From: CAYLXU01 sp964388055 | GTDB lineage: Bacteria; Patescibacteriota; Minisyncoccia; UBA6257; JACRHW01 | Assembly (NCBI GenBank): GCA_964388055.1 | Contig: CAYLXU010000002.1 | Coordinates: 1 to 34,871 of the forward strand | Direction of reading: 5' to 3' | DNA: 34,871 nucleotides | Shown: positions 24,041-31,638 of the stretch, piece by piece | How the letters are laid out: the number at the start of each line of letters is the position of its first letter | Position numbering within the stretch: the stretch's first letter is position 1 | The notes under the pieces: generated by a model | Database searches by the model: none | Told to the model about the DNA's origin: nothing | Seen by the model: only the letters and a program-made list of their open reading frames with translations | Program-made: the position numbers and the translations under genes

Positions 24041-25207
24041 TTATGAATATCCTGGACACTTTCCTGCAGCAATACTCGCATTTGAAAACCGCCGATCATC
24101 TGTGATTTCCTTCACCACATCCAGAAAGGGGGGCAACACAAGATTTGTACGATCTTTCGTAAGTTCAACCTCAAGCAAGATAATAGGAAACGGCTCAGAA
24201 AGAACATCAAGCTGAAAATACTGGTCCTTCCAGACAAACGCATGTCTCGTTTTTCGAATTGGGTTACTTTCGGGATCTCTCTGAGCCAAAAGGTCATAGT
24301 ACTCACGCGCGCTTACAATACGTTCTGTTTCTGCGCTTACACCCGACCCCATGTATCTTTTTTCTGTGTAAATATAGAGCACGCCATCTTCAGGACGCAT
24401 GCCATACCTGCGCGCCCGAGCCCGTCGAGTAACTTCGGGTTCAATCTTCTGGAGATACTCCTGTTCAATTGGAACCTGTACCACGTGCACTGGAAACATC
24501 GCCGGATTTACTGAAAGAGGGACCAGAAATCGACGCTCAATCTCAAGCGGCACAGGGATGTGAAGCGCGTGGCACACCTCCTGAAGCAAAATCTCCATCT
24601 TCCGCTCAAAAGAAATCGGGCGATGTACACCATCCGATCCAAGCTCAAAATTTCCGATAACCCGCAAATGCTCATGCCCATTCCATGCTGCAAGCGTCTT
24701 GCGATCAAGAATTCGCGCCTGTTCTGGCGTTTCGTATCGCGCCGGATTATCCAAGTTATAAAATTCTTCCGCTCCATCTGCAGCCGTCACAAGGTGCATT
24801 ACTGCATCATATCGTCGATCCCGAAGATCGACGAGACGAAACCCCATATCCTGAACCATCGCATCAAAAAGCAAAGGATCTCGAACATATGCCTTGTTAT
24901 CCATCACGCCTCGATCGCAAAGAAGTACCTTCTTATCTCCTGGTTGAATACAGGCAAAATTCTGCCACACTTCTTCAAAATGGAGTTGTGTCCGAATCAT
25001 CTCCTGTTGGAAACGAGACACAAGATCGTTGTTTCCCAAGATATCCCCAATCCGGAAACCGCTTCCAAACACACTTGTGGCAACTTCTGGCACAGCAAGA
25101 GCGATAATCCCATAATCGGCCAGCTTCTGCATCACAATCGCAAGCGCGCTTGATTTTCCTGCACAAGGTCCACCCGTAAATACAATTTGCGGAACAGACT
25201 CACTCAT
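24041..25207 (-). CDS. AAA-type ATPase fused to a CYTH domain
   Basis: A 388-residue fusion. Residues 10-200 form a P-loop domain like AAA_28/NadR-type kinases: Walker A FTGGPCAGKSS (about 10-20), a Walker-B-like KKVLLCDRGVMD (92-103), and ETPEQARILDRKTLAAW. Residues 221-380 form a CYTH (triphosphate tunnel) domain beginning LEIERRFLV, with basic strands RRARARRYG, YTEKRY, RKTRHAF and LLEVEL. CYTH domains act on or bind triphosphates and need metals. The same order of domains is known in the animal protein TTD14 and in bacterial proteins of unknown role. It has its own promoter, a strong AAAGGAG and a terminator, so it is a single-gene unit. Confidence 0.88.
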   Translation of the reverse strand: MSESVPQIVFTGGPCAGKSSALAIVMQKLADYGIIALAVPEVATSVFGSGFRIGDILGNNDLVSRFQQEMIRTQLHFEEVWQNFACIQPGDKKVLLCDRGVMDNKAYVRDPLLFDAMVQDMGFRLVDLRDRRYDAVMHLVTAADGAEEFYNLDNPARYETPEQARILDRKTLAAWNGHEHLRVIGNFELGSDGVHRPISFERKMEILLQEVCHALHIPVPLEIERRFLVPLSVNPAMFPVHVVQVPIEQEYLQKIEPEVTRRARARRYGMRPEDGVLYIYTEKRYMGSGVSAETERIVSAREYYDLLAQRDPESNPIRKTRHAFVWKDQYFQLDVLSEPFPIILLEVELTKDRTNLVLPPFLDVVKEITDDRRFSNASIAAGKCPGYS

Positions 25208-25251
25208 TTAATCCACTCCTTTCTGTGTCCTTGTTTTCAAAGAACAAAATC

Positions 25252-25280
25252 ATTATGCAACAAAAATTCAAACAAATCAA
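25252..25280 (-). promoter_or_regulatory. Promoter of the AAA-CYTH gene
   Basis: On the minus strand TTGATT (25275-25280) and CATAAT (25252-25257) are 17 bp apart. Transcription would start about 40 bp before the ATG. A TTGTT/AACAA inverted repeat lies in the leader at 25231-25247, followed by AAAGGAG 8 bp before the ATG. Confidence 0.65.
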
Positions 25281-25289
25281 TATTTGAAT

Positions 25290-25317
25290 AAAAAACCGAC
25301 TTCTTGGTCGGTTTTTT
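25290..25317. terminator. Bidirectional terminator after the 25320 gene
   Basis: Arms AAAAACCGAC (25291-25300) and GTCGGTTTTT (25307-25316) with a 6-nt loop. The T-run is on both strands, so it ends the upstream operon on the minus strand and also blocks antisense transcription. Confidence 0.9.
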
Positions 25318-25319
25318 TA

Positions 25320-25742
25320 TCATTCCTCCTGAGCACCTATTACCATTTGAGTAATGTCATGCGGAATGTGATCAATCCCCGCGCGGCATGTCTGCCGAAT
25401 AAGCTCTAATTCTCCATAATACCAATCGAATATCTCACTCTTTTTTCCAAGGTCTAACACATCAATACCTTCAAGTTTTTGTCCTAACTCCTTTTCTAGT
25501 TCTGACCTGCGAGAGAGGCATTCCTCCTCGATCGAATCTATCGCCTCATCAAACTTCCTCGCCACTTGTTCATATAAATCCCCTCGTCTTACAAGTTCCG
25601 CAATTAACACCCTGTTTATCCGTTCCATCACGCCATCAGAAATCCCCTGTTGCTCTATCTCTCGCAAAAGCGCCTCTTTGTCCTTAGAAGACAGAAAAGA
25701 TTGTTCCACCAACGTGATAATATTTTTTGAACGTTCCTCCAT
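25320..25742 (-). CDS. Small acidic helical protein, unknown
   Basis: A 140-residue protein made of charged helices, with heptad-like runs such as EEECLSRRSELEKELGQKLE at about 73-92 and no membrane segment. The family is not recognised. It begins 5 bp after the stop of the gene at 25748-26593 and is followed directly by a terminator, so the two form a two-gene operon. The start MEERSKN is the only good one. It may be a partner of its upstream neighbour. Confidence 0.75.
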   Translation of the reverse strand: MEERSKNIITLVEQSFLSSKDKEALLREIEQQGISDGVMERINRVLIAELVRRGDLYEQVARKFDEAIDSIEEECLSRRSELEKELGQKLEGIDVLDLGKKSEIFDWYYGELELIRQTCRAGIDHIPHDITQMVIGAQEE

Positions 25743-25747
25743 AACAA

Positions 25748-26593
25748 TTAACGTGCCATTTTATTTTTCATAAACGATCCGGCGACATGCGCAAGACTCG
25801 CAAACGCCTTCGTACCGGCCCACACCTCACGTGCTGCAAAGCGAACCGACTGACTCATTACTTCATTCACAAATCCCATAAAACTTTTTTGCGCAAGCCC
25901 ACTCGATGTAAGTGAAGAAACAAAATCAAGGGGACCTCGCCACACCATCTCCGCAAATGAATCTCTCGCCGTTTGTTTAAATCTTTTCGTTGCCGCCTCA
26001 AAATGTAAGTCCTTTGAAAAATGCCGCTCATGGCGTTCAAGCATTCGCTTTGCCGCAAGAATTTTTCCTATATCTGCCCCTAAATCAGGATTTGCAATCA
26101 CAAAACTTCCGAAGGAAAGCGGGCCACTTGATACCCCTGGATGCGCAGCTATCCTACCGCAAAGCGCCTCCATAAGTTTTGCAGTTTCTGCAGTATCTCG
26201 CACCACACCAAACGCAGGTGCACGACCATTAAACTGCTTCTTATAATAATCAGTCGCATGAGCAATATCAGCTGCCACCACAGGAGAAACAGCAATATGT
26301 TTAAAAATTGTTGGATCTTCTGAATTTTTTATAAGTTCCACGAGTTGCTTCTTCCCCAAAACCTCATTCAGCGCAGCTTGGAGGCGCTTATAATCCTTTG
26401 ACGATACGTCAATCACTCCAGAAAAGGATAGCTCTTTTTGTACGTTTCCCATCCTCTCCAACACTAACGTCCTCTGCGCATCCTCTAATGAGACACCGTG
26501 CTTCTTTGCATATTCCTGGGCCTCGTTCTTAAAACGCACTTCTTCCCCTTGGCCAAATATTTTTCTCCCAATGTCCTTTATTTTTTCTTTCAT
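25748..26593 (-). CDS. Unknown protein, mostly helical
   Basis: A 281-residue protein with a basic N-terminus (MKEKIKDIGRKIFGQ) and helical, charged first half, then a region with small residues and PGVSSGPLSFGSFVIANPDL around 150-170, and an alanine-rich C-terminal helix ending in FMKNKMAR. There is no confident membrane helix and no known motif. A GGAAAGAAG sequence lies 7 bp before the ATG. It heads the operon with the small protein at 25320-25742. I cannot name a family. Confidence 0.75.
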   Translation of the reverse strand: MKEKIKDIGRKIFGQGEEVRFKNEAQEYAKKHGVSLEDAQRTLVLERMGNVQKELSFSGVIDVSSKDYKRLQAALNEVLGKKQLVELIKNSEDPTIFKHIAVSPVVAADIAHATDYYKKQFNGRAPAFGVVRDTAETAKLMEALCGRIAAHPGVSSGPLSFGSFVIANPDLGADIGKILAAKRMLERHERHFSKDLHFEAATKRFKQTARDSFAEMVWRGPLDFVSSLTSSGLAQKSFMGFVNEVMSQSVRFAAREVWAGTKAFASLAHVAGSFMKNKMAR

Positions 26594-26699
26594 ACTGTTC
26601 TTCTTTCCTATAGTATACCAATAACAAGATGGTCAGTAACTTGCCCAAAGGAAGTAGGTGTTGTACATTAGCTCTAGTACGTATTGCGAGGTACAAGAA

Positions 26700-27014
26700 A
26701 TGGCAAGGCGACGCCCACCTCCAAACATCGTAGAAACTGATGGAGGATACAAGAGCAGCTCTTCGTCTCTAACCGTAAGAGATATGAAAGCGATTCTTGA
26801 AAAATTTCCAGATGAAATGACTCTCTGGGTTCGTTTTCCATCAAGGGATTTCACCTCGGAAAGGTGTTCGGGGCTTTCTTGGGCAGGAGCAGGATACAGC
26901 ATACTTTCAGATCCTGATGAACCACCTGACATCTTGTTTCTTCAACCTCTACCGCCATCTCGTGTACAGGCAAATCGCGATTACATAGCGCAACAAACAA
27001 AAAACCGTACATAA
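26700..27014 (+). CDS. Small unknown protein
   Basis: A 104-residue protein from the ATG at 26700 (MARRRPPPN), which has GAGG about 8-11 bp upstream; a longer reading from 26658 has no ribosome site. The sequence SLTVRDMKAILEKFPDEMTLWVRF resembles short domains of the type 'xVxELxxxLxxxPxDxxVxV', found in many small bacterial proteins of unknown role. The rest is Pro- and Ser-rich. It stands alone on the plus strand and is followed by a terminator 13 bp before the stop ends its frame. Confidence 0.65.
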   Translation: MARRRPPPNIVETDGGYKSSSSSLTVRDMKAILEKFPDEMTLWVRFPSRDFTSERCSGLSWAGAGYSILSDPDEPPDILFLQPLPPSRVQANRDYIAQQTKNRT

Positions 27015-27028
27015 TGTACGGTTTTTCT
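27001..27028. terminator. Bidirectional terminator overlapping the end of the small gene
   Basis: Arms AAAACCGTAC (27001-27010) and GTACGGTTTT (27016-27025) around ATAAT. The left arm overlaps the stop codon at 27012-27014 of the plus-strand gene. It also serves the convergent membrane-protein gene. Confidence 0.9.
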
Positions 27029-27047
27029 TTTACCGAGAAGAAACATC

Positions 27048-27635
27048 CTATTTACTTTTTGGGCTTGCTAAAATGGTAACCAAGAAAATGAAGAGCAGAA
27101 AAATTATAGACGTCTCGGTAAAATATAACCCGAACATCTGACTGATAAACAACAATACCCCAAAGAGTAACGTAATTACCGAATGAAGTTTATATGTCTT
27201 TGGAAAATGATTCCCAAGCACAGAAAACCCCATGATTTGATAAAACCCCATTCCGAGAATAGTTACACATAGCGTAACAACTCTTAGATATACATCTCCA
27301 CTAATAACACTTACTAAGAGTGGTATTGATAACACAAAGAGATAAACCCCAAGATATTCGGAAAGAATATATCCATACGCAATATGTTTCTCCGCCTTCC
27401 CATAACGTTCATGTATTATCTCCGACGTCGCGTTTGAAAGAATAAGCGTAGAAAACAAAAAGGCAAAAGTGCTAATTATTAAAAATGATATCGGAATCCT
27501 GATAGACAAGTCGTAAGAATTAAACTGCGGCAAAAGAGATCCTAAAAAGAAGACAGAGATGACCGTCATAAATGATATGAGCGCCACATCCGTTTGGATT
27601 TGATCAATATAAAACCCGGTATTTTCTTTGTTCAT
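27048..27635 (-). CDS. Polytopic membrane protein, unknown
   Basis: A 195-residue protein with about six membrane helices, the first at about 15-38 and the last at about 170-190 of the protein, joined by short loops. The start MNKENTGF at 27633-27635 is chosen because the longer open frame begins at a TTG inside the neighbouring remnant. A conserved-looking charged loop SEIIHERYGKAEKHIAYGY follows the second helix. The C-terminus ends SPKSK. No transporter family motif is visible. It lies between the small plus-strand gene and the edge of the putative defence cassette, and may be part of it or of the old flank. Confidence 0.75.
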   Translation of the reverse strand: MNKENTGFYIDQIQTDVALISFMTVISVFFLGSLLPQFNSYDLSIRIPISFLIISTFAFLFSTLILSNATSEIIHERYGKAEKHIAYGYILSEYLGVYLFVLSIPLLVSVISGDVYLRVVTLCVTILGMGFYQIMGFSVLGNHFPKTYKLHSVITLLFGVLLFISQMFGLYFTETSIIFLLFIFLVTILASPKSK

Positions 27636-27643
27636 ATCTATAA

Positions 27644-27868
27644 CTTTATCAAAGATTCTACCTTGACTCAAAAATTGACCACATAAGCGGACTCAATTTG
27701 GGCGGGGGCGATGTCCCGAAGTTTGAACCGAAAATACGGCTTAACTTCGCAACAATTGATAAAAGTATACAGGAATTGAGGGCTATGTATAAAGCGCATC
27801 CGGAGTGGTTTGAAGTGCCACAACCAAAGTCTAATGAGGGTAAGAACGAAGTGGATTATCCCATATAA
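27644..27868 (+). pseudogene. Coding remnant without start, C-terminal fragment of an unknown protein
   Basis: An open frame of 74 codons on the plus strand ends with TAA at 27866-27868. It translates to sequence of normal protein composition, including IDHISGLNLGGGDVPKFEPK and then RLNFATIDKSIQELRAMYK and HPEWFEVPQPKSNEG, but has no ATG near its 5' end and follows a stop at 27641-27643. It abuts the minus-strand membrane gene. The composition and length of the frame point to the 3' end of a lost gene. I do not recognise the family. Confidence 0.6.
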
Positions 27869-27886
27869 AAATTCCATGCGCGCGCA

Positions 27887-27923
27887 TCCCGCCGGCGAAA
27901 GACAAAAAGGATCGCGGGCGGGA
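27887..27923 (-). terminator. Strong GC hairpin after the TrlF-like gene
   Basis: Arms TCCCGCCGGCG (27887-27897) and CGCGGGCGGGA (27913-27923) pair at 10 of 11 positions. It lies 5 bp past the stop at 27928 of the ATPase gene. No T-run follows on the minus strand, but an internal loop holds TTTTTGTCTTT. Confidence 0.55.
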
Positions 27924-27927
27924 CTCC

Positions 27928-30516
27928 CTAGCGAACACTCAACTTCTGCATTCGTTTCTTTAGTGCGCTTTCACCACCTTCCAAAATCTCGATTATATCT
28001 TTCCGGCGATCAATATTTTCTATAGAACCCGAAGCATATGTAAAATCATATTTGTTACTCCCTCCATTTTTTACATCCGAGACAATAATGTTTTCCGTAT
28101 CAGCACAAATTACCAAACTTGCATTGTGGGTCACAATAATAATTTGCCTGTCTTGTTTTTCAGCAGTAACAAAATTCACGAGATCGCTTGCTATTCCACC
28201 GACATCAAGATCATCTTCGGGTTGATCTATCAATATGGGGTATTTTTCATCATCAAATCTAAAGATTAGCTCAAGAAGTGCGATAGCTTTTTGACCACCT
28301 GTCATATCCTTAAAACAAGTTTTGCCATTTTTTGTCTTTACAGAATTTAGATAGTCAATTTCAAATCGATTTCTCAACAGTTGAGCCAATACCAAGCTCA
28401 CATCCCCAGCTTCGACTTTGACGACAATCTTTCTGTCGACCAATCCGGTAATTAGTTTCTTTATCGTATCTACTGATGGCTTTTGTGGTTCATCTCCAAA
28501 AAACAAAGATTTTATATCATCGTCCGTTTTAACGCCCTGATCAGAGTCTCTAGTATTAATATTTCTCTCCACAAAGTTCTTGAGATGCTTAGTGTTGTAT
28601 TGCGACACAACCTCGACTTTCAAGAACGAGAATTTCTCCTCAAATTTTATTGTCTTATAAATTGCAATCTGCTGTGACTCAAAACTGTCATACGCCTTAA
28701 CGAGAGATTCGATAGATTCCTCCCGTTCCTTTTTTGCTTTTGCAAGTCGGCTTGCTAATTTCTCAAGATTACTGATGATTTTTTCAAGATCACCTAATTC
28801 TTTGGTCAGACTCTCAAGTGCCTTACTTTTCTTTATCTTCTCATCGAATTTTTTAACAATTTTTTCGTTGTCTGTAATTCCTTTATTTAGCTCTTTGACT
28901 TGAGCATCAATTTTTATTATCTCTTCATCTATAAGAGTTTTTAGACTTTCTTTGCTCTTTTTCTGTAATTCCTTTTGAATAAGTTCCTGTCTTGCAGAAG
29001 AAAGTAGTCCAAACTCCTGATCTGAAACAAATATACTCGCTCCGGTTTTCTTAATAGAGGCCAGAATCTCTTTGTCTTGATTTAAAACATCAATTTCCTT
29101 CTTACTCTCCTCGACTGTTTTTTTCGATTTGGAATATTTTTTTACTTCGGCATCAGTAATGCCTGTACTTTTGTATTTCTTTATTTGTTCGTTCTTTTTC
29201 TTTATCTCATCCTCAATCTCAGCTTTTGTGCCTTGTTTCTTTAACAATGCTTCCGTTTCCTTGATAGAAGTATCGGCAGTGAGAAGTTTTTGTATAAGTT
29301 CTTCGATATAAACCTTGTTCTTTGAGACAAAGTTCTCAAAAGATTGGATAGCATTTGAAAATCGATCGTTCTTTTTGAGTAATTGGGTCAGAAAATTGTC
29401 TCTTTCATGTGCGCGCTCTCCGTCATCGTATGCCAATGCGCTCAAATATCCTTGCGGAATATAGAAGATGCTTTTAGGGCTTTCAGCAGTTCCGGCATCT
29501 TTTTGGTTGTCGCCCCAGATAACTTCAAAATTGGAAAGTTTGTATGGCGGTTTTTTATCCCTCTGTCCAAATTCACGAGGATCAATCTTTTCTGCTAAAT
29601 TTTTTAGCAAAGTTGATTTTCCACTTCCACGAACACCAATGATTGAATTAAGATCAATGCTAAATTGCACCGTCTTCTGTGCTCCGGTAGAGGTTTTATA
29701 AACCACTCGATCAATAATTAGACGTTTTGTTTTTGAATCACTCGGTTTTCTTTCTTGAATAAGAACTCGTACTTGAGGCTCATACAAAGTCTGCTTGAGT
29801 CCTTCAAAATTCGGGTCGCCTTTTATCCAGCTAAATTTCGAGCCAATACCGTCCACTTTATGAGCATCACTGCTTTGCAGCAACGGTTTATTATTTGAAA
29901 GCCAGAAATTCCTATCTTCCTCAACATTTTTAACCTTGTCAGAAGAATGAATAAGAAAATGAGATTTTTTAGCTATCTTCTCATAATTTGTACTGCTTCT
30001 ACTATTTCCTTTTCCACGAGAAAGAAAACCGATCAAGTATCTCCCCGACAAACCCAGTGCTTCTTGCTCCAGTATTTTTAAAAGATGGTCAAATTCTACT
30101 GTCGCGCGTGAAAATTCCTCTTTTGTGTTTAAATTTTTAGCAATTTTTTCGTTCCCATTATCCGTGACATTTAATTTGGTTAAAAAGTTCTCAATCTCGG
30201 TTTTTGTGACGGACGAGTCGAAAATGATATGTGCATCACAGCAATCGTCCTCTTTATTTTGATAGGCAAGCCTGATCTCTAAATTTAGAAACACAGTAAC
30301 GTCTTTTTTCTCAAGCTCATTTTTTAAAGTAAAGTCCTCCTGCGAAAAATTGAAGTAATTTGTTAAGCCAACGACACTGATCTGTTCGTCAGTTATCTTC
30401 TTAATAAAATTTTCTACAGATATCCCAGAGTAGTTATTTTCCAAATGGGTATAGAGCGAGTGGACATGCAAGTCCCATTTTCTCCACTCTGAACCTTTTG
30501 GATAAGTATTAGCCAT
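27928..30516 (-). CDS. PHP domain plus SMC-type ATPase (TrlF-like)
   Basis: An 862-residue protein from ATG 30514-30516 (MANTYPKGSEWRKWDLHVHS). The N-terminal 250 residues are a PHP phosphoesterase-like domain: LHVHS at 16-20, CDAH at 93-96, SDAH at 216-219; the second metal motif reads LTNYF at 51-55. The rest is an ABC/SMC-like ATPase: Walker A GVRGSGKST (294-302), a long coiled coil (about 370-640), signature TGGQKAI (about 739-745), Walker B PILIDQPEDDLD (about 760-771) and VTHN (about 795-798). This is the layout of the family I know as TrlF. Its role is unknown; related SMC-like ATPases act in phage defence. It starts 1 bp after the DUF262-HNH stop. Confidence 0.85.
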   Translation of the reverse strand: MANTYPKGSEWRKWDLHVHSLYTHLENNYSGISVENFIKKITDEQISVVGLTNYFNFSQEDFTLKNELEKKDVTVFLNLEIRLAYQNKEDDCCDAHIIFDSSVTKTEIENFLTKLNVTDNGNEKIAKNLNTKEEFSRATVEFDHLLKILEQEALGLSGRYLIGFLSRGKGNSRSSTNYEKIAKKSHFLIHSSDKVKNVEEDRNFWLSNNKPLLQSSDAHKVDGIGSKFSWIKGDPNFEGLKQTLYEPQVRVLIQERKPSDSKTKRLIIDRVVYKTSTGAQKTVQFSIDLNSIIGVRGSGKSTLLKNLAEKIDPREFGQRDKKPPYKLSNFEVIWGDNQKDAGTAESPKSIFYIPQGYLSALAYDDGERAHERDNFLTQLLKKNDRFSNAIQSFENFVSKNKVYIEELIQKLLTADTSIKETEALLKKQGTKAEIEDEIKKKNEQIKKYKSTGITDAEVKKYSKSKKTVEESKKEIDVLNQDKEILASIKKTGASIFVSDQEFGLLSSARQELIQKELQKKSKESLKTLIDEEIIKIDAQVKELNKGITDNEKIVKKFDEKIKKSKALESLTKELGDLEKIISNLEKLASRLAKAKKEREESIESLVKAYDSFESQQIAIYKTIKFEEKFSFLKVEVVSQYNTKHLKNFVERNINTRDSDQGVKTDDDIKSLFFGDEPQKPSVDTIKKLITGLVDRKIVVKVEAGDVSLVLAQLLRNRFEIDYLNSVKTKNGKTCFKDMTGGQKAIALLELIFRFDDEKYPILIDQPEDDLDVGGIASDLVNFVTAEKQDRQIIIVTHNASLVICADTENIIVSDVKNGGSNKYDFTYASGSIENIDRRKDIIEILEGGESALKKRMQKLSVR

Positions 30517-30517
30517 T

Positions 30518-31636
30518 TTATTTTCCCGACTTTCTGCGGTTATCATCCTTGCAGAGCATTTGACAGTTGGCGGCAAGAGTTTTTCCACCCTCGTGCCATG
30601 GAGTAATGTGGTCGGCCTCCATTTCCTCAATCTCAAACTTCTTTTCACATTTTACGCAGACACCTTTTTGTCTCTCATACGCCTCGCGCTTCATTTTGTC
30701 GGTAAAAGCTCGAATGTTGAGATATTTTTCTTCCCTCGTCAAAACATACGGATAGATACCAGGCTTACTACTGACGTCCTCGTCTTGCATCAACTTTGAG
30801 ATTTCTTCCTCAAGCTTTTCCACGTTGAGTTTTTTGTCTTTGAATTGATTGTATAGCTCACCCCAGTTTACACTTGCCATTTCTTTGCGATAATTCGGGA
30901 AAGTTTTTTGCACCCATTCAATTACGCTCTGGAAGTATTCCCACAATTCGTTGGCATTCTCGTCATGCTGATGTTTAGACATGTACTCAGCAGGATTTTC
31001 TTCACCGTAGTCGCGCGTAGATATCCACTTCAATGCTTTTTCCAAAAATTCTTGGCGGATAGGTGATCCTTTTACATAGTCTTGACCAATGCGGTACGCA
31101 GGCGCGCCGCTCTTAGAAAACCAACGCTTCGCGTCCGTGAGCCATTCACCGGTGTAGTTTGCGTTGCGAAGTTCTTGTGGCGTTAAAATTTCGCCAGCAG
31201 TGTTGATTATTTCAAACCATTCGAGCCGTTCTTTATCGCTTCCTGTACAGATATATACCTGTAATGGGTATTCCAAGATATATTCCTGTTCTGTCTTGTT
31301 TAAACTATGAAAATATTTTTCATCAATACTGAAATCGCCATTTATGTATTGGCAAATTGAGAGCGTGCGCTGTTGACCGTCAATCACTTCAAAAGTATTC
31401 TTGTCCGTTTTGAGCCAATACATTGTATTGAGCGGAAAATATGCATCGCCGTCTGGATAGCCACGCATTATCGTCTTTATGACTTGGTTGCGCTGTTCTG
31501 GTTTGTACACGAATTCGCGCTGATACTTTGGACGGATGTCTAGCTTTCCACCGTACGCAACAACGCCTTCTTCGGCGCTATCTTTGTAGCCGTCGAACAC
31601 TTCGCGCACTTTTATTTTGTTTAGTTCAATTTTCAT
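30518..31636 (-). CDS. DUF262 domain protein with C-terminal HNH nuclease
   Basis: A 372-residue protein (ATG 31634-31636). The N-terminal DUF262 domain has RPKYQREFVY (35-44) and the signature IDGQQRTLS (85-93), as in GmrSD/DndB-related nuclease families that are NTP-dependent. The C-terminus has a HNH domain: CVKC, EADHITPWHEGG, NCQMLC and a final KDDNRRKS (327-372). The catalytic His-Asn set is present, but the last zinc pair is C-x2-D instead of CxxC. The start is 2 bp after the methyltransferase stop, and a TTG start would overlap it. The layout suggests the nuclease partner of that enzyme. Confidence 0.9.
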   Translation of the reverse strand: MKIELNKIKVREVFDGYKDSAEEGVVAYGGKLDIRPKYQREFVYKPEQRNQVIKTIMRGYPDGDAYFPLNTMYWLKTDKNTFEVIDGQQRTLSICQYINGDFSIDEKYFHSLNKTEQEYILEYPLQVYICTGSDKERLEWFEIINTAGEILTPQELRNANYTGEWLTDAKRWFSKSGAPAYRIGQDYVKGSPIRQEFLEKALKWISTRDYGEENPAEYMSKHQHDENANELWEYFQSVIEWVQKTFPNYRKEMASVNWGELYNQFKDKKLNVEKLEEEISKLMQDEDVSSKPGIYPYVLTREEKYLNIRAFTDKMKREAYERQKGVCVKCEKKFEIEEMEADHITPWHEGGKTLAANCQMLCKDDNRRKSGK

Positions 31637-31638
31637 AC

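Noticed and set aside
27640..27930. Possible attachment site copy of the tRNA-Ser 3' end
   Set aside because: I compared the tRNA end (GGTTCGAATCCC and neighbours) with this region and saw no match beyond a few bases.
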